From contig NZ_CP046600.1 in NCBI RefSeq assembly GCF_018278905.1, positions 1,240,001 through 1,304,000 of the forward strand: DNA of 64,000 bases, written 5' to 3'. Below, in pieces: positions 51,100 to 62,339 of the stretch. Positions within the stretch are counted from its first letter, which is position 1. Each line of letters starts with the position of its first letter. The DNA is from Mycobacterium spongiae (lineage in GTDB: Bacteria > Actinomycetota > Actinomycetes > Mycobacteriales > Mycobacteriaceae). A model generated the notes under the pieces. That model made no database searches, was not told the origin of the DNA, and worked only from the letters and a program-made list of their open reading frames with translations. Both the position numbers and the translations under genes were made by a program.

Positions 51100-52857
51100 G
51101 TGAGCAACCCGATCCATCCCTCAGAGAGTCAGGACACCGGGCCGGCTTCAGCGCTAGGGCCTGCGCAACGGGCCGCGGCCTGGGAGCGACTCGGAGCTGA
51201 ACAGTTCGACGTGGTGGTTATCGGCGGCGGCGTGGTGGGCGCGGGGTGTGCGCTCGATGCTGCCACCCGCGGGCTCAAGGTGGCGCTGGTCGAAGCGCGG
51301 GACTTGGCATCCGGCACGTCGAGCCGGTCGTCGAAGATGTTCCATGGTGGGCTGCGCTACCTCGAACAACTGGAGTTCGGGCTGGTACGCGAAGCGCTCT
51401 ACGAGCGCGAGTTGTCACTGACAACCTTGGCGCCCCATCTGGTCAAGCCGTTGCCCTTCTTGTTCCCGCTGACCAAGCGCTGGTGGGAACGCCCGTATAT
51501 GGCCGCGGGAATATTCCTGTATGACCGCCTGGGCGGCGCGAAATCAGTTCCGGCGCAGAAGCATTTGACGCGTGCGGGTGCGCTGCGGTTGAGCCCGGGC
51601 CTCAAGCGGAGCTCGCTGATTGGCGGCATCCGCTACTACGACACCGTGGTGGACGACGCCCGGCACACGATGACGGTCGCGCGGACCGCGGCGCACTACG
51701 GTGCGGTCCTGCGGTGCTCTACCCAGGTGGTCGCGCTGCTCCGCGACGGGGACCGAGTGATCGGCGTGCGCGTGCGCGACTCCGAGGACGGCTCGATCAC
51801 CGAGGTTCGTGGCCATGTCGTGGTCAACGCGACTGGGGTCTGGACCGACGAGATCCAGGCATTGTCCAAGCAGCGTGGGCGGTTCCAGGTGCGCGCGTCG
51901 AAGGGTGTTCACGTGGTGGTGCCCCGCGACCGGATTGTCAGCGACGTCGCGATGATCCTGCGCACCGAGAAGTCGGTGATGTTCATCATCCCCTGGGGGA
52001 GTCACTGGATCATCGGGACCACAGACACCGACTGGAATCTCGACCTCGCTCACCCTGCGGCAACCAAAGCGGACATCGACTACATCCTCGAGACCGTCAA
52101 CACCGTCTTGGCGACACCGTTGACCCATTCGGACATCGACGGAGTCTACGCGGGGCTGCGCCCACTGCTCGCCGGGGAAAGCGACGAAACCTCCAAGCTT
52201 TCCCGGGAACACGCGGTGGCGGTGCCCGCGGCCGGCCTCATTGCCATCGCCGGCGGCAAGTACACCACCTACCGGGTGATGGCGGCCGACGCAATCGATG
52301 CCGCGGTCCAGTTCATTCCGGCCCGGGTGGCACCGTCGATCACCCAGAAGGTGCGGCTGCTGGGCGCCGACGGCTACTTCGCGCTGATCAATCAGGCCGA
52401 GCACGTGGGTGAGATGCAGGGTCTGCCCCCATATCGCGTCCGTCATCTGCTGGACCGCTATGGCTCGTTGATCTTCGATGTGCTGGCGTTGGCGGCCGGC
52501 GACGCCGAACTCCTCAGCCCCATCACAGAGGCGCCAGGCTACTTGAAAGTGGAAGCTCTCTATGCCGTCACGGCCGAGGGTGCCCTGCATCTCGAGGATA
52601 TCCTGGCTCGCCGGATGCGGGTCTCCATCGAGTATCCGCATCGCGGTGTCGAATGCGCCCGGGAGGTGGCTGATGTGATCGCTCCCGCGCTGGGCTGGAC
52701 CGACGATGACATCGAACGCGAGGTTGCGAATTACACCGCCCGAGTGGAGGCCGAAGTGCTGTCACAGGCGCAGCCCGACGACGTCTCGGCCGATATGTTG
52801 CGTGCCAGTGCACCCGAGGCGCGTGCCGAGATCCTCGAGCCGGTTCCCCTGAATTGA
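51100..52857 (+). CDS. glpD2: glycerol-3-phosphate dehydrogenase (FAD)
   Basis: Oxidises sn-glycerol 3-phosphate to dihydroxyacetone phosphate and passes electrons to the quinone pool at the membrane. It has 585 residues. FAD fold FDVVVIGGGVVGAG near residue 29; SSRSSKMFHGGLRYLEQ, VKPLPFLFPL and GTTDTDWN are GlpD family blocks, and SREHAVAV...AGGKYTTYR lies near 370-390. The C-terminal DAO_C-like helical domain is intact. GTG 51100 is preferred over GTG 51088 because AGGAG (51084-51088) would then be correctly spaced. Its stop overlaps the pseudouridine synthase start. Confidence 0.94.
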   Translation: MSNPIHPSESQDTGPASALGPAQRAAAWERLGAEQFDVVVIGGGVVGAGCALDAATRGLKVALVEARDLASGTSSRSSKMFHGGLRYLEQLEFGLVREALYERELSLTTLAPHLVKPLPFLFPLTKRWWERPYMAAGIFLYDRLGGAKSVPAQKHLTRAGALRLSPGLKRSSLIGGIRYYDTVVDDARHTMTVARTAAHYGAVLRCSTQVVALLRDGDRVIGVRVRDSEDGSITEVRGHVVVNATGVWTDEIQALSKQRGRFQVRASKGVHVVVPRDRIVSDVAMILRTEKSVMFIIPWGSHWIIGTTDTDWNLDLAHPAATKADIDYILETVNTVLATPLTHSDIDGVYAGLRPLLAGESDETSKLSREHAVAVPAAGLIAIAGGKYTTYRVMAADAIDAAVQFIPARVAPSITQKVRLLGADGYFALINQAEHVGEMQGLPPYRVRHLLDRYGSLIFDVLALAAGDAELLSPITEAPGYLKVEALYAVTAEGALHLEDILARRMRVSIEYPHRGVECAREVADVIAPALGWTDDDIEREVANYTARVEAEVLSQAQPDDVSADMLRASAPEARAEILEPVPLN

Positions 52858-53711
52858 AGGCTGCACCACTTCCCGTCCGCGACGGATTGGGGCCAGCTCG
52901 GGTGCGGCTGGATGGTGGACCGGTGCTCGCCGAGCTGACCGCCCGGTTTGGCGCGCCGGCGCGCGCCAAGGTGCTCGCCGGAGAGGTTGTCGACGGCGAC
53001 GGCGCGACGATCGATACCGGTACCGTCCTGCCGCCCGGGTCCTTCGTGTACCTGTATCGCGAGCTGCCGCACGAGGTTCCCGTACCCTTTGAGATCCCGG
53101 TGTTGCATCGCGACGACGACATTGTTGTCGTCGACAAGCCGCACTTCTTGGCGACCATGCCCCGGGGCCGGCATGTCGCCCAAACAGCGCTGGTGCGGTT
53201 GCGTTGCGCGCTGCGCCTACCCGAACTGAGCCCGGCCCACCGGCTGGATCGGTTGACCGCCGGAGTCTTGCTATTCACTGCCCGCCGCGAGGTCCGTGGG
53301 ACGTATCAAACGCTGTTTGCCCGAGGCATGGTGAGCAAGACCTACCTGGCGCGGGCTGAGGTCGATCCGGCCCTGGTGCTTCCGCGCGTTGTCCGCAGCC
53401 GGATTGTCAAGCGCCGCGGCCACCTGCAGGCGGTCTGCGAGCCCGGTGTGCCCAACGCGGAGACAAGGGTGGAGTTGGCATCGCCGGAGGGGCGCTACCG
53501 GCTCACGCCGCGGACCGGACGCACCCACCAGCTGCGGGTGCACATGGCATCGCTGGGGATACCGATTCTGGGAGATCCGTTGTATCCCGACGTTGTCGAT
53601 GTGGCCGCCGATGACTTCAGCGTGCCGCTGCAATTGCTCGCCCAGTGCATCGAGTTCGATGACCCCATCACCGGGACACCCCGTAGGTTCGTGAGCCGCC
53701 GGGAACTGTGA
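52854..53711 (+). CDS. RluA-family pseudouridine synthase (Rv3300c type)
   Basis: A 285-residue RNA pseudouridine synthase. The catalytic motif HRLDRLTAG carries the nucleophilic aspartate near residue 127. VVDKPHFLATMPRG is the strand before it, VSKTYLARAEV follows, and RTGRTHQLRVHMASLGIPILGDPLYP is the conserved C-terminal block. The target uridine is unknown; no S4 domain is evident. TTG 52854 overlaps the glpD2 stop. In H37Rv phoY1 lies between these two genes as I recall; here the junction is seamless with no remnant. Confidence 0.9.
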   Translation: MKAAPLPVRDGLGPARVRLDGGPVLAELTARFGAPARAKVLAGEVVDGDGATIDTGTVLPPGSFVYLYRELPHEVPVPFEIPVLHRDDDIVVVDKPHFLATMPRGRHVAQTALVRLRCALRLPELSPAHRLDRLTAGVLLFTARREVRGTYQTLFARGMVSKTYLARAEVDPALVLPRVVRSRIVKRRGHLQAVCEPGVPNAETRVELASPEGRYRLTPRTGRTHQLRVHMASLGIPILGDPLYPDVVDVAADDFSVPLQLLAQCIEFDDPITGTPRRFVSRREL

Positions 53712-53716
53712 CTCAG

Positions 53717-54067
53717 CTACTCGTGAACGTGATGTCGCGGGCAGTACGCGGCGATGCTCACACCGACGAAGTACCCCGCGCGATAGCCGTCCAGATTGCT
53801 GCTGCCGGACACGTCAGTGGCGATTTCGGACTTGGGCCTTCCGGTGTCGAGTTCGTCGCAGACCTGATGACCGGCAAGTATCGCCGTCTGCGGGGACGCG
53901 AAGTTGATGCCCTTGGACTGCACGGCATTCAGGAACGCGTCATCGACCCGGTCGGCGCGCGCAGATGGGGTCCCCATTGCCGAGAGGCCAAGCACGACGA
54001 TGGTCAAGGACAGGCCGACTGACAGTGATCGCACCGACCCGGGCGAGCGCGCTTGGCTGGTGGCCAT
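53717..54067 (-). CDS. small secreted DUF732-type protein
   Basis: A 116-residue protein with a signal peptide (SLSVGLSLTIVVLGLSAM, cleavage likely after PSARA). The mature ~78-residue domain matches mycobacterial DUF732 proteins: ADRVDDAFLNAVQSKGINF, AILAGHQVCDEL and AGYFVGVSIAAYCPRH, with two cysteines that probably form a disulfide. ATG 54067 is preceded by GGGGAGG 8 bases upstream, fixing the start. It is convergent with the pseudouridine synthase (5-base gap). The function of DUF732 is unknown. I do not recall it at this locus in H37Rv. Confidence 0.85.
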   Translation of the reverse strand: MATSQARSPGSVRSLSVGLSLTIVVLGLSAMGTPSARADRVDDAFLNAVQSKGINFASPQTAILAGHQVCDELDTGRPKSEIATDVSGSSNLDGYRAGYFVGVSIAAYCPRHHVHE

Positions 54068-54393
54068 TGCTGAAACCTCCCCGCTGACGAGCGCTGGCGG
54101 CAAGCCAAGTCGCTGACATTGCGATCATCGCACGCCATGATGGGAAGGGCGAAGCCCTCGGCGCCGACGAGCCTGGCCCGGCGACTACGACGACAAGGTT
54201 TAATGAGCCATATGGGCGCCACGATGTCGGAAGTCTTTCGAGACCGTGTACCGACCGAAAACGGTAACTGAATTCGTGCACGTCGCTGCTGCCAGTGGCG
54301 AGCGTAGCTTCCCGCCACAACGGGACTACTTGCTAGGATGCCGCATGACTGCGTCGGCGGCGATTGTTCGTCTGTACCGCTCGAGGAATTGAA

Positions 54394-55506
54394 TTGAAAT
54401 CGAATCGATTTGGCGCGGCGCTGAGCGTACTAGTCGCTGGCGCGGTCACGCTGTCGGCGTGCGGTCGTGACGACAACGCCGCTAGCCAAAGTCCGACATC
54501 GGACACTGTGCCGGTGGTGGTGAGCTGCGGCGGCAAGCCGTCTGTGAAGGCCAGCGGTTCCACCGCCCAGGAAAATGCCATGACCCTTTTTGCTCGGGCC
54601 TTCGAACAAGCCTGCCCGGGGCAGTCATTGACGTACACGGCTAACAGTTCCGCGGAAGGAATCAGCGAATTTATTGACGACAAAACGGATTTCGGGGGCT
54701 CGGACTCGCCGCTGAGCCAAGACGAGCACGCCAAGGCCGAGCAGCGATGTGGCTCACCCGTGTGGAACCTGCCGATGGTCTTCGGGCCCGTCGCCATCGC
54801 CTTCAATGTCCCGGGTCTGACCACGTTGAACCTGGACGCTCCGACCGCGGCGAGGATTTTCAACGGCACCATCACGAGCTGGCACGACCCGGCGATCCAC
54901 GCGCTGAACCCAGGTGCCAGCTTGCCCATTGAGCCGATTCGGGTGGTTTATCGCAGGGATCGTTCTGGCACCACGGAGAATTTTCAGAGATATCTCGATA
55001 GCGCTTCCAACGGTGCCTGGGGTAGGGGCGCCGGTAAGGAATTTAACGGCGGTGTCGGCGAGGGCGTCGAGAGCAACGAAGAGGCGGCCGCCCTCGTTCA
55101 TCGCACCGAAGGGGCGATTAGCTATGTCGAATGGTCGTACGCCCTTGAAGAGCACTTGAGCATGGCCAGTGTCTTCACCTCGGCCGGTCCGCGGCCGGTA
55201 CCGATCAGCACCGAGTCGGTGGGGAAGACGATTTCGGCCGCCTGGTTCATCGGTGAGGGTAACGATCTTGCCTTCGACACGATCTCGTTCTTTCGGCCGA
55301 ATCAGCCGGGTTCCTACCCGATCGTGTTGGTGTCGTACCAGATCGTGTGTTCGAAGTATCGCGATGCTCAGGTCGGCACGGCCGTAAAGGCGTTGTTGCA
55401 AAGCGCTGTCGACGTGAGCCAGAAAGATCTGGCACACAACGGATATGTCCCCGTTCCAGACGCATTCATGCCGAGATTGTTGGCCTCGATCGATGCCATA
55501 TCCTGA
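54394..55506 (+). CDS. periplasmic phosphate-binding lipoprotein, PstS3-like
   Basis: A 370-residue ABC-type phosphate-binding lipoprotein. Lipobox TLSAC follows the hydrophobic signal, so it is anchored at the outer face of the membrane. Phosphate-contact motifs are [21 protein letters not shown], and [37 protein letters not shown] and [18 protein letters not shown] are PstS family blocks, closest in memory to PstS3. TTG 54394 is chosen because GAGGA ends 6 bases upstream and the signal peptide then begins correctly. It has no pstC/A/B partners here, so it must share a permease elsewhere. It occupies the interval where H37Rv has atsB and lpqC as I recall. Confidence 0.9.
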   Translation: MKSNRFGAALSVLVAGAVTLSACGRDDNAASQSPTSDTVPVVVSCGGKPSVKASGSTAQENAMTLFARAFEQACPGQSLTYTANSSAEGISEFIDDKTDFGGSDSPLSQDEHAKAEQRCGSPVWNLPMVFGPVAIAFNVPGLTTLNLDAPTAARIFNGTITSWHDPAIHALNPGASLPIEPIRVVYRRDRSGTTENFQRYLDSASNGAWGRGAGKEFNGGVGEGVESNEEAAALVHRTEGAISYVEWSYALEEHLSMASVFTSAGPRPVPISTESVGKTISAAWFIGEGNDLAFDTISFFRPNQPGSYPIVLVSYQIVCSKYRDAQVGTAVKALLQSAVDVSQKDLAHNGYVPVPDAFMPRLLASIDAIS

Positions 55507-55637
55507 CCTGTGGTTGGATGCGGTACCGGCAGCCCCGGGCCGCATACAAGCCGATGACACCCAATGTTCCAGCGGTATTTTCGCATTAGTCAACTCTTTG
55601 TTCCGAGAGGTTTCCTCGCGTAGGTTTGGTCAGTGTC

Positions 55638-56777
55638 ATGGACTTCATTTCGTTGCCGCCTGAGATCACCTCGGCGCTCATTCACTCTGGTCCTGGGGCG
55701 CAATCGCTGATAGAAGCCTCCGTTGCCTGGCAACGGCTGGGCACCGATTTGGAGGACACGATCCGCATCTATGTCCCCGTGTTGTCCTCGGCGGCAGAGG
55801 CCTGGAACGGTCGCTCGTCGACGGTGATGATCGACGCGGTTGCGCCCTACCTCACCTGGCTGCGCACGACTGCGCAACAGTGCCAGCAGTTGGCCTCCTC
55901 GGCGCAGCTAGCGGTCGGGGCGTTCGGCTCCACGGTGTCGGCGGTGGTTCATCCCTCGGAGGTCACCGCCAACAGGGTCCAGCTCGCGCGGTTGGTGGCG
56001 ACAAACCGATTGGGTGGAAACCTTGCGGCTATCGCCGATACCGAAGCACAGTACGACCGCATGTGGGTGGACAATTCGGCAGCGTTGTATCGCTATCAAG
56101 CAAACACGGCACAAGCACTCGCGTTGCCCGAATTCTTCTCACCGCCTTCGATTGTCAATCCGACGGGGGCCGCTGCGCAAGCCAGTGCGGTGTCTTCCGC
56201 GTCCGCGGCTCCCGCGGCAGCTACCTCTCCGGTGGATTCGATACTGCAGGCGGTAGGCGTTACCTTCGACCCCAACGCAGGCTGGTTTGGGCTGGGCAAC
56301 ACCTACCTAAACCAGTGGATATCGTCCGGATGGCCCGTCAACCTCCTCGAATTCCTCGCACAGAACACGTCGGCTCAGGCGCTGCGGTCCGTGGCCCCCG
56401 ACATTGCTGCCGGCCTCTCGGAAGGCGAAGCCGCCCTGGAAGAATCAGCGGCGGGTTTGGCCAGCGCAAGCAGAGCCTTGAGTGCGGCAGGGACGCCGAC
56501 GGCCGCTGCAGGCGTCGCGGTTCCGATGGGCAAAATCAGCGCGCCCCCTGCCGTGGTGGGGTTGTTACCTGCCACGCAAACACCGGTGCAGCTCGCTTCG
56601 GCCGCGTCGCCGCTTCCGGCTGGCGCACAAGGGTTCCCCATGCTTCCACCGCTCATGCCGCCACCGATCGCCGCAGGCAGCGGTTGGCGCAAGAGGAAGC
56701 AGCCCAAGTACGAAGACCTCGAAGTGGGCCTGGAACTCAAAGGCACGATCATGCCCCGGCCGCCGTCAGCCGGTTGA
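55638..56777 (+). CDS. PPE family protein with degenerate SVP-like tail
   Basis: A 379-residue protein with a PPE domain at residues 1-~175 (MDFISLPPEITSALIHSGPGAQ; YDRMWVDNSAALYRYQ). A low-complexity Ala/Ser linker follows, then a short conserved segment, and a tail with VPMGKISAPPAVVGLLP, which resembles but does not match the GxxSVPxxW motif of the PPE-SVP group. It ends with the charged RKRKQPKYEDLEVGLEL. No PE gene is adjacent, so its secretion partner must lie elsewhere. ATG 55638 begins the canonical PPE N-terminus; an earlier in-frame start adds four residues. It converges on nei with a 4-base gap. Confidence 0.87.
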   Translation: MDFISLPPEITSALIHSGPGAQSLIEASVAWQRLGTDLEDTIRIYVPVLSSAAEAWNGRSSTVMIDAVAPYLTWLRTTAQQCQQLASSAQLAVGAFGSTVSAVVHPSEVTANRVQLARLVATNRLGGNLAAIADTEAQYDRMWVDNSAALYRYQANTAQALALPEFFSPPSIVNPTGAAAQASAVSSASAAPAAATSPVDSILQAVGVTFDPNAGWFGLGNTYLNQWISSGWPVNLLEFLAQNTSAQALRSVAPDIAAGLSEGEAALEESAAGLASASRALSAAGTPTAAAGVAVPMGKISAPPAVVGLLPATQTPVQLASAASPLPAGAQGFPMLPPLMPPPIAAGSGWRKRKQPKYEDLEVGLELKGTIMPRPPSAG

Positions 56778-56781
56778 CTGT

Positions 56782-57537
56782 TCAACGCTGGCACGCCCGA
56801 CACCAGAACCGCACCCGCTCGCCGGTCCCGTCATAGTCGATGGCGGTTCCGCAGCGGCGGCAGCCTTGGCCGGCTCGTCCGTAGACCCACAGGCGCCGAC
56901 CTGCGCGGGTGTCGCCGGTAGTGCAGCGGTGCCAACGCACGCGGTTAGCCCACAACATGTCGCGAGCCCGAGTGACCAAGCGCAGCGGGTCACCGACAGC
57001 GCCGACCGGTGCGGTCGGCAGATGTCCACTGAGGAAACACAATTCGTTGCAATAGACGTTGCCGATCCCGGCCATCACCCGCTGGTCGAGTAGCACCTCG
57101 GCGACGGGCCGGCCCGGATCGGCGACCAGGTTGTCGGCGGCACGCTGCGCATCCCAGTCGTCGCCCAACAAATCGGGTCCCAGATGCGAGACAACGGAGA
57201 AGTCTCTCTCCCGATCGAGAAGCTCCAGCACACCCAGATCGACGCCGACTGCTCGGATGGTGCCGCATTCCAGAATGATTCGCGAGCGGTGATCCACCCG
57301 CACGGGCCGATCTCCGACTCGCCAGCTGCCGTCCATCTTCAAATGGGAGTGGATGCTGGCCGCCCCGATTCTGATGAACAGATGCTTGCCTCGGCTGAGT
57401 ACCTCGTCCACCACCTGACCGGTCAGGTCGACGGTCGCCAAGCGTGGCACCCGGATATCGCACCGCGTCACCACACGACCGGCCAGATGCTGGCGCAGCG
57501 TTGTCGCGGTGCGCCAGATGGTATCTCCCTCGGGCAT
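56782..57537 (-). CDS. nei: endonuclease VIII-type DNA glycosylase
   Basis: A 251-residue Fpg/Nei-family glycosylase that removes oxidised bases and nicks DNA by beta,delta-elimination. The N-terminal [11 protein letters not shown] supplies the catalytic Pro2 and Glu3. [12 protein letters not shown] holds the conserved lysine. The H2TH region is [24 protein letters not shown]. The C-terminal zinc finger is [30 protein letters not shown] with four cysteines. The start is 3 bases after the lhr stop, so lhr and nei are co-transcribed, consistent with a repair operon. Confidence 0.94.
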   Translation of the reverse strand: MPEGDTIWRTATTLRQHLAGRVVTRCDIRVPRLATVDLTGQVVDEVLSRGKHLFIRIGAASIHSHLKMDGSWRVGDRPVRVDHRSRIILECGTIRAVGVDLGVLELLDRERDFSVVSHLGPDLLGDDWDAQRAADNLVADPGRPVAEVLLDQRVMAGIGNVYCNELCFLSGHLPTAPVGAVGDPLRLVTRARDMLWANRVRWHRCTTGDTRAGRRLWVYGRAGQGCRRCGTAIDYDGTGERVRFWCRACQR

Positions 57538-57540
57538 CGC

Positions 57541-60500
57541 TTACCGCAGCCGCAACCCGCGGGGCGTGCGGACGAAGCCGGCTTGAATGAGGCTCGCCGC
57601 CGTGTCGGTCACCGAGGCTGTCGTGTCGGGCGCAAGCACCGGCGTCCCATCTATCCGCTCGACGACGATTGACGCGACGCGGCGAGCGGCGACGAGGTCA
57701 GCCAGCCCGATGGCAGCCGCGTGCCCCGCGCCAGGGTCTTCGGTGAATGTCAGCAAGGAACGCCCTCCTCGCTCGAGAAACCAGGCCAGCTCGCCATCCA
57801 CCAGGACGACGAGTGCTCCGGCTTTGCGACCGGGTCGGGCGGTGCCGCCACCACGCGACGCCGGCCAGGGCAGCGCCGCACCGTACGGGTTGGCCGGGTC
57901 GGCGGCTGCGAGAGTAACCGCCTGGTACTCGGGCCGTTCCGGGTCCTTGAACGAACCCGGGCCGTCGAGATAGCTGCGGAGCCGGTCGACGGTCGACGCG
58001 ACGGCGAACTGGGCGCCTCCCAGCGATTCGACGAAGTAGCCGCGCTGGCACCTGCCGGCTTCCTCGAACGCGCCCAGCACCTTGTAGAGCGTGGCGAACC
58101 CGCCCGGGACGCCCTCGGCGGCCACCGCGCCTTTGGTCAGCACACCGTGGCGATTCAACAGCACCTCGGCGTGGTGATGTGCCCGCAGCGTGGAATCGGG
58201 CTCGGCGAGTGGCAACGCCGACCAGCGACCGGCCACCATCGGGTCAGTCCTGCGGGTCTGTGCGTGTGCGACGCTGTACCGGCTCAACCGCGGGCGGCGG
58301 GGTCCCCGGTGCGCCGGGGCGGAGCGGGTACGAGAACCTGTGCCGCCCAGTAGCGCGCGCACTGGTGCAAACGTGTCGCCGGTGATCAAGCCGGCCCAGA
58401 TCAGTTCCCACAGAGCTGCTTTGAGCTCCGCCTCGGCGACGTCGTGCTGTGTCAGCTGACGGAAGAAGTACGCGCCGCCGCCGGCCAGCGTGTCCACGAT
58501 CGTCCGGTGGACATCGGTGAACTCGATCTCCGCCGGAGCGGTCAAGGTCACCGGCGCCGCATCGGCGGGGTGCAGCGCGATCCAACCATCGCTGCCCGAG
58601 ATCGATCCGGCGCCCGACCACGTGACCTCTCCGCTCGCGAGCAGCTCGTCCAGCATCGCCGGAGAGTAGTCGCGGACCCGTGGGGCGAGCACCAGCGGCT
58701 CAATAGCCGAGGCTGGCATCCGGACGCCCGCGAGCTGTTCGATGGCGGCGGCCAGGCCATCGATGCCTGTGTTGCCCGTGTTGGCAGTATGCGCTGACGA
58801 GGTGGCGGCGGCGACCCCGTGCCAGGCCGGCAGGAATCGGCCGTAGGCCGCGGTGCTGACCGGTTCAACCTGCGCCCGGAGCGCGGCCAGCGAGCGGCGG
58901 CGCAGAATGCGCAATACCTCCGCATCGCACCACTGTTCACCGCCGGCGGCGCTCGGTGTCTCGGGCACGGCGACAAAGTCGCCGCGCACCAGTCGGCCGT
59001 CGTTGGCCAAGCGCCCGAGCACGTCCGCGGTGACCCGTAGGCCCAGACCGAACCGGCCGGCGGCCTCGGCGGTAGTGAACGGGGTACGGGTGCGCGCGTA
59101 GCGGCCCAGCAGCTCGCCCAGTGGATCGGCCACCGCCTCCGTGAAGCTGGTCGGGACGCCGACCGGCACCGCGCTCCCGACTCCGTCGCGGAGGCGGCCG
59201 ATATCTTCGACGGCCACCCACCAGATGTGATCGGCGAAGGACACGGTCAGTGCCCGTCTGGCGGCACGCAGTCCCTCCAACCACCCCGTGACGTCGCCGC
59301 CATCGGACACCGCTGTCCGAGCGGCGACCTCATCCTCGGTGAGGGGACCCAGCAGTCGCAATAGGTCGGCAACTCCTTCGGCATCGGGAGCGAGCCGATC
59401 AGCCGACAGATGCTGCAACTGGCGGCCGGTTGTCGCGATCACCTCGGGATCGAGCAGTTCGCGCAGCTCCACACGGCCAAGCAGCTCGGCCAGCAGCGTG
59501 CTGTCGAGCGAGAGCGCGGCGGCGCGGCGTTCGGCCAGCGGGATATCACCTTCGTAGATGAACGCACCCACGTAGCCGAACAACAGTGACGCCGCGAACG
59601 GTGAGGGTGTCGCGGTCTCGGCTTCGGTGACCCGCACCCGGCGCTGGGCGATGTCGGTCATCAGCGCCACCAGCGTGGGGACATCGTAGACGTCCTGGAG
59701 GCACTCGCGGACAGTCTCCAGCACGATGGGGAAGTCGGGGTACTTGCGGGCCACGTCGAGCAATTGGGCGGCGCGCTGGCGCTGGTGCCACAGCGGCGAG
59801 CGGCGGCCAGGGTGTCGGCGTGGCAGCAGCAAGGCGCGCGCCGCCGATTCACGGAACCGCGAGGCGAACAACGCCGAGCCGCCCACTTCCGCGGTGACGA
59901 TCGGATCGATCTCGTCGGCCTCGAAGATGAACAACTCCGCGCCAGGCGGGGGCTGCCCGGAGTCGGGCAAGCGCACCACGATCCCGTCGTCGGAGGCGGT
60001 CGGTTTCTCGTCGATGTCGTAGCGCTCGCGCAGCCGCCTGCTGACCGCCAGTGCCAGTGGTCCGTGCACCCGAAGCCCGTACGGCGAGTGCAAGATCACC
60101 CGCCAATCGCCGAGCTCGTCGCGGAACCGTTCTACGAGCAAGCTGGTGTCAGTGGGTACCACCCGGGTGGCGGTCCGTTGTTCAGCCAGCAGCTCCCACA
60201 GGTTGGCGGTCGCGTTGTCGTCGAAACCCAAATCCGCGCAACGCTTGCCGAATCTCCCGCGGTCCAAACGGGCCAGCTCACCGGTAAAGGCGCCGAGGGC
60301 GGCACCGAGTTCGGCGGGCCGGCCGACATCGTCGCCGCGCCAGAACGGCAACCGTGCTGGCTGCCCTGGCGCGGGGATCACCAGCACCCGGTCGTGGGTG
60401 ATCTCGGTAATCCGCCAGCTCGTGGCACCCAGCGAGATCACGTCGCCCGGGCGGGACTCATAGACCATCTCTTCGTCGAGTTCGCCTACCCGCGAAGGTT

Positions 60501-62178
60501 TTTCGGAGTCGTTAGCGGTGGAAGCCAGATAGACTGTGAACAGTCCCCGGTCGGGGATGGCACCGCCGGAAGTGACGGCAAGCCGCTGCGCACCCGGTCG
60601 CGCGGTGAGCGTTCCCCCGAGGTCACCGTCGCGGTCGTAAACCAGCCGCGGCCGCAGCTCGGCGAATTCGGTGGACGGGTATTTGCCGGACAGCAGATCG
60701 AGGGTGGCTTCGAATGCGCTGCGCGGCAGTGTGGCGAACGGGGCGCTGCGGCGCACGGTGTCGAACCACCGATCGGCGTCCAGCGGTTCCAGCGCGGCCG
60801 CGGCCACCGTGTGTTGCGCGAGGATATCGAGCGGGTTCGCGGGGACCTGCATGGTTTCGATCTGGCCCGAGAGCATCCGTTGCACACTCACCGCACAACC
60901 GAGAAGGTCGGTGCGGTGCTTGGGGAACAGCACCCCACGCGAGATCTCCCCGACCTGGTGTCCGGCCCGGCCGATGCGCTGCAGGCCGCTGGCCACCGAT
61001 GGCGGTGCCTCCACCTGGATCACGAGATCGACGGCGCCCATATCGATGCCGAGCTCGAGGCTGGACGTCGCGACGACCGCCTTGAGCTGGCCGCGTTTGA
61101 GGTCCTCTTCGACCAGGGCGCGCTGCTCTTTGCTGACCGAGCCGTGGTGGGCACGCGCCAGCACGGGCGGCGCGCCGAGAGCCTGGCTGTCCTGGATGGA
61201 GCCGATGATGTGCGCCGGCGCTCCGCCGGCCACCTGCCCGTTGGGCTCGCCAGTGGGCTCGATTCCGCAACGTTCCGCATGGATTTCGTTGAGCCGGGAG
61301 GTCAGCCGCTCGGCCAGCCGCCGGGAATTGGCGAACACGATGGTCGAATTGTGCGATTCGATCAGGTCGGCAAGCCGCGCCTCGACATCGGGCCAGATGG
61401 TGTTGTTGGCCAAGTTGGCCATGTCGGGCACCGGCACCTGCACGGTCAGCTCGACGGTCTTGGACGAGGGGGGAGCCACGATGGTCGTCGGGGCTTGGCC
61501 CGACAAGAACCGCGCCAGCTCCTCGGGCGGACGCACCGTTGCCGACAGCCCGATGCGCTGGGCGGGCCGCCGTTGAGACTGGTCCTGGTTGAGGTCATCG
61601 AGCCGCTCCAGCGACAGCGCCAGGTGTGCGCCGCGTTTGGTGGCCGCGATCGCGTGAATCTCATCGACGATGACTGTCCGCACGGTAGCCAAGGTCTCGC
61701 GCGCCGCGGAGGTCAGCATCAGAAATAACGACTCCGGGGTGGTTATCAATACGTCAGGTGGCCGAGCGATGAGCTGGCGCCGCAGTGCTGGCGGGGTATC
61801 GCCCGAGCGCACGCCCACGCGAATGTCGGGTGCCGGCAGGCCCTGGCGCTCGGCGAGCCGGGTGAGCCCCGCTAGCGGGGTGCGTAGGTTGCGCTCGATA
61901 TCGACGGCCAGCGCTTTGAGCGGCGACACGTACAGCACGTGGGTGCCCGAGTTCGGTTCGGCCGATCTGGCCAGGCCGTCGAGAGCCCAAAGGAATGCGG
62001 CCAGCGTCTTGCCCGAACCGGTCGGCGCGATAACCAGTGTGTTGTCGCCCTCGGCGATGGCCGCCCACGCGCTGGCCTGCGCGGTGGTCGGCGCGGCGAA
62101 GGTGCTTTCGAACCAGGCGCGGGTGACTGCGCTGAAGCGATCCAACGGATCCGCGGCGGTAGCCCTCGGGGTGCCCAC
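57541..62178 (-). CDS. lhr: large ATP-dependent helicase Lhr
   Basis: A 1,545-residue superfamily 2 helicase, 3'-5' directed in studied mycobacterial homologues, with a role in DNA repair. The helicase core is at residues ~20-450: Q-motif region [15 protein letters not shown], Walker [16 protein letters not shown] (DEIH box), [14 protein letters not shown], and [12 protein letters not shown] with QRIGRAGH in the second RecA domain. The rest is the long Lhr C-terminal region (winged helix, beta-barrel and the Lhr-CTD). It ends 3 bases before nei. Near-complete reverse-strand open frames across this gene are composition artefacts. Confidence 0.95.
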   Translation of the reverse strand: MGTPRATAADPLDRFSAVTRAWFESTFAAPTTAQASAWAAIAEGDNTLVIAPTGSGKTLAAFLWALDGLARSAEPNSGTHVLYVSPLKALAVDIERNLRTPLAGLTRLAERQGLPAPDIRVGVRSGDTPPALRRQLIARPPDVLITTPESLFLMLTSAARETLATVRTVIVDEIHAIAATKRGAHLALSLERLDDLNQDQSQRRPAQRIGLSATVRPPEELARFLSGQAPTTIVAPPSSKTVELTVQVPVPDMANLANNTIWPDVEARLADLIESHNSTIVFANSRRLAERLTSRLNEIHAERCGIEPTGEPNGQVAGGAPAHIIGSIQDSQALGAPPVLARAHHGSVSKEQRALVEEDLKRGQLKAVVATSSLELGIDMGAVDLVIQVEAPPSVASGLQRIGRAGHQVGEISRGVLFPKHRTDLLGCAVSVQRMLSGQIETMQVPANPLDILAQHTVAAAALEPLDADRWFDTVRRSAPFATLPRSAFEATLDLLSGKYPSTEFAELRPRLVYDRDGDLGGTLTARPGAQRLAVTSGGAIPDRGLFTVYLASTANDSEKPSRVGELDEEMVYESRPGDVISLGATSWRITEITHDRVLVIPAPGQPARLPFWRGDDVGRPAELGAALGAFTGELARLDRGRFGKRCADLGFDDNATANLWELLAEQRTATRVVPTDTSLLVERFRDELGDWRVILHSPYGLRVHGPLALAVSRRLRERYDIDEKPTASDDGIVVRLPDSGQPPPGAELFIFEADEIDPIVTAEVGGSALFASRFRESAARALLLPRRHPGRRSPLWHQRQRAAQLLDVARKYPDFPIVLETVRECLQDVYDVPTLVALMTDIAQRRVRVTEAETATPSPFAASLLFGYVGAFIYEGDIPLAERRAAALSLDSTLLAELLGRVELRELLDPEVIATTGRQLQHLSADRLAPDAEGVADLLRLLGPLTEDEVAARTAVSDGGDVTGWLEGLRAARRALTVSFADHIWWVAVEDIGRLRDGVGSAVPVGVPTSFTEAVADPLGELLGRYARTRTPFTTAEAAGRFGLGLRVTADVLGRLANDGRLVRGDFVAVPETPSAAGGEQWCDAEVLRILRRRSLAALRAQVEPVSTAAYGRFLPAWHGVAAATSSAHTANTGNTGIDGLAAAIEQLAGVRMPASAIEPLVLAPRVRDYSPAMLDELLASGEVTWSGAGSISGSDGWIALHPADAAPVTLTAPAEIEFTDVHRTIVDTLAGGGAYFFRQLTQHDVAEAELKAALWELIWAGLITGDTFAPVRALLGGTGSRTRSAPAHRGPRRPRLSRYSVAHAQTRRTDPMVAGRWSALPLAEPDSTLRAHHHAEVLLNRHGVLTKGAVAAEGVPGGFATLYKVLGAFEEAGRCQRGYFVESLGGAQFAVASTVDRLRSYLDGPGSFKDPERPEYQAVTLAAADPANPYGAALPWPASRGGGTARPGRKAGALVVLVDGELAWFLERGGRSLLTFTEDPGAGHAAAIGLADLVAARRVASIVVERIDGTPVLAPDTTASVTDTAASLIQAGFVRTPRGLRLR

Positions 62179-62339
62179 CCAACCATGGTGCCAAGGGGCA
62201 CCGACAAATCCGAGCCGAGTTGGGGCAGAATCGGTCCAGCCTTCTTCTCACAAAATGCAGGCCGACACGCCCATTCGGTGGGTCCGCATTGATCTGCGGA
62301 AATCGATATACGGTAATAAAAACTGCGCCAGGAGGCTTT

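Noticed and set aside
59764..61728. A 654-codon plus-strand open frame
   Set aside because: It is antisense to lhr helicase domains, which are clearly coding on the minus strand; the product has no recognisable motif.
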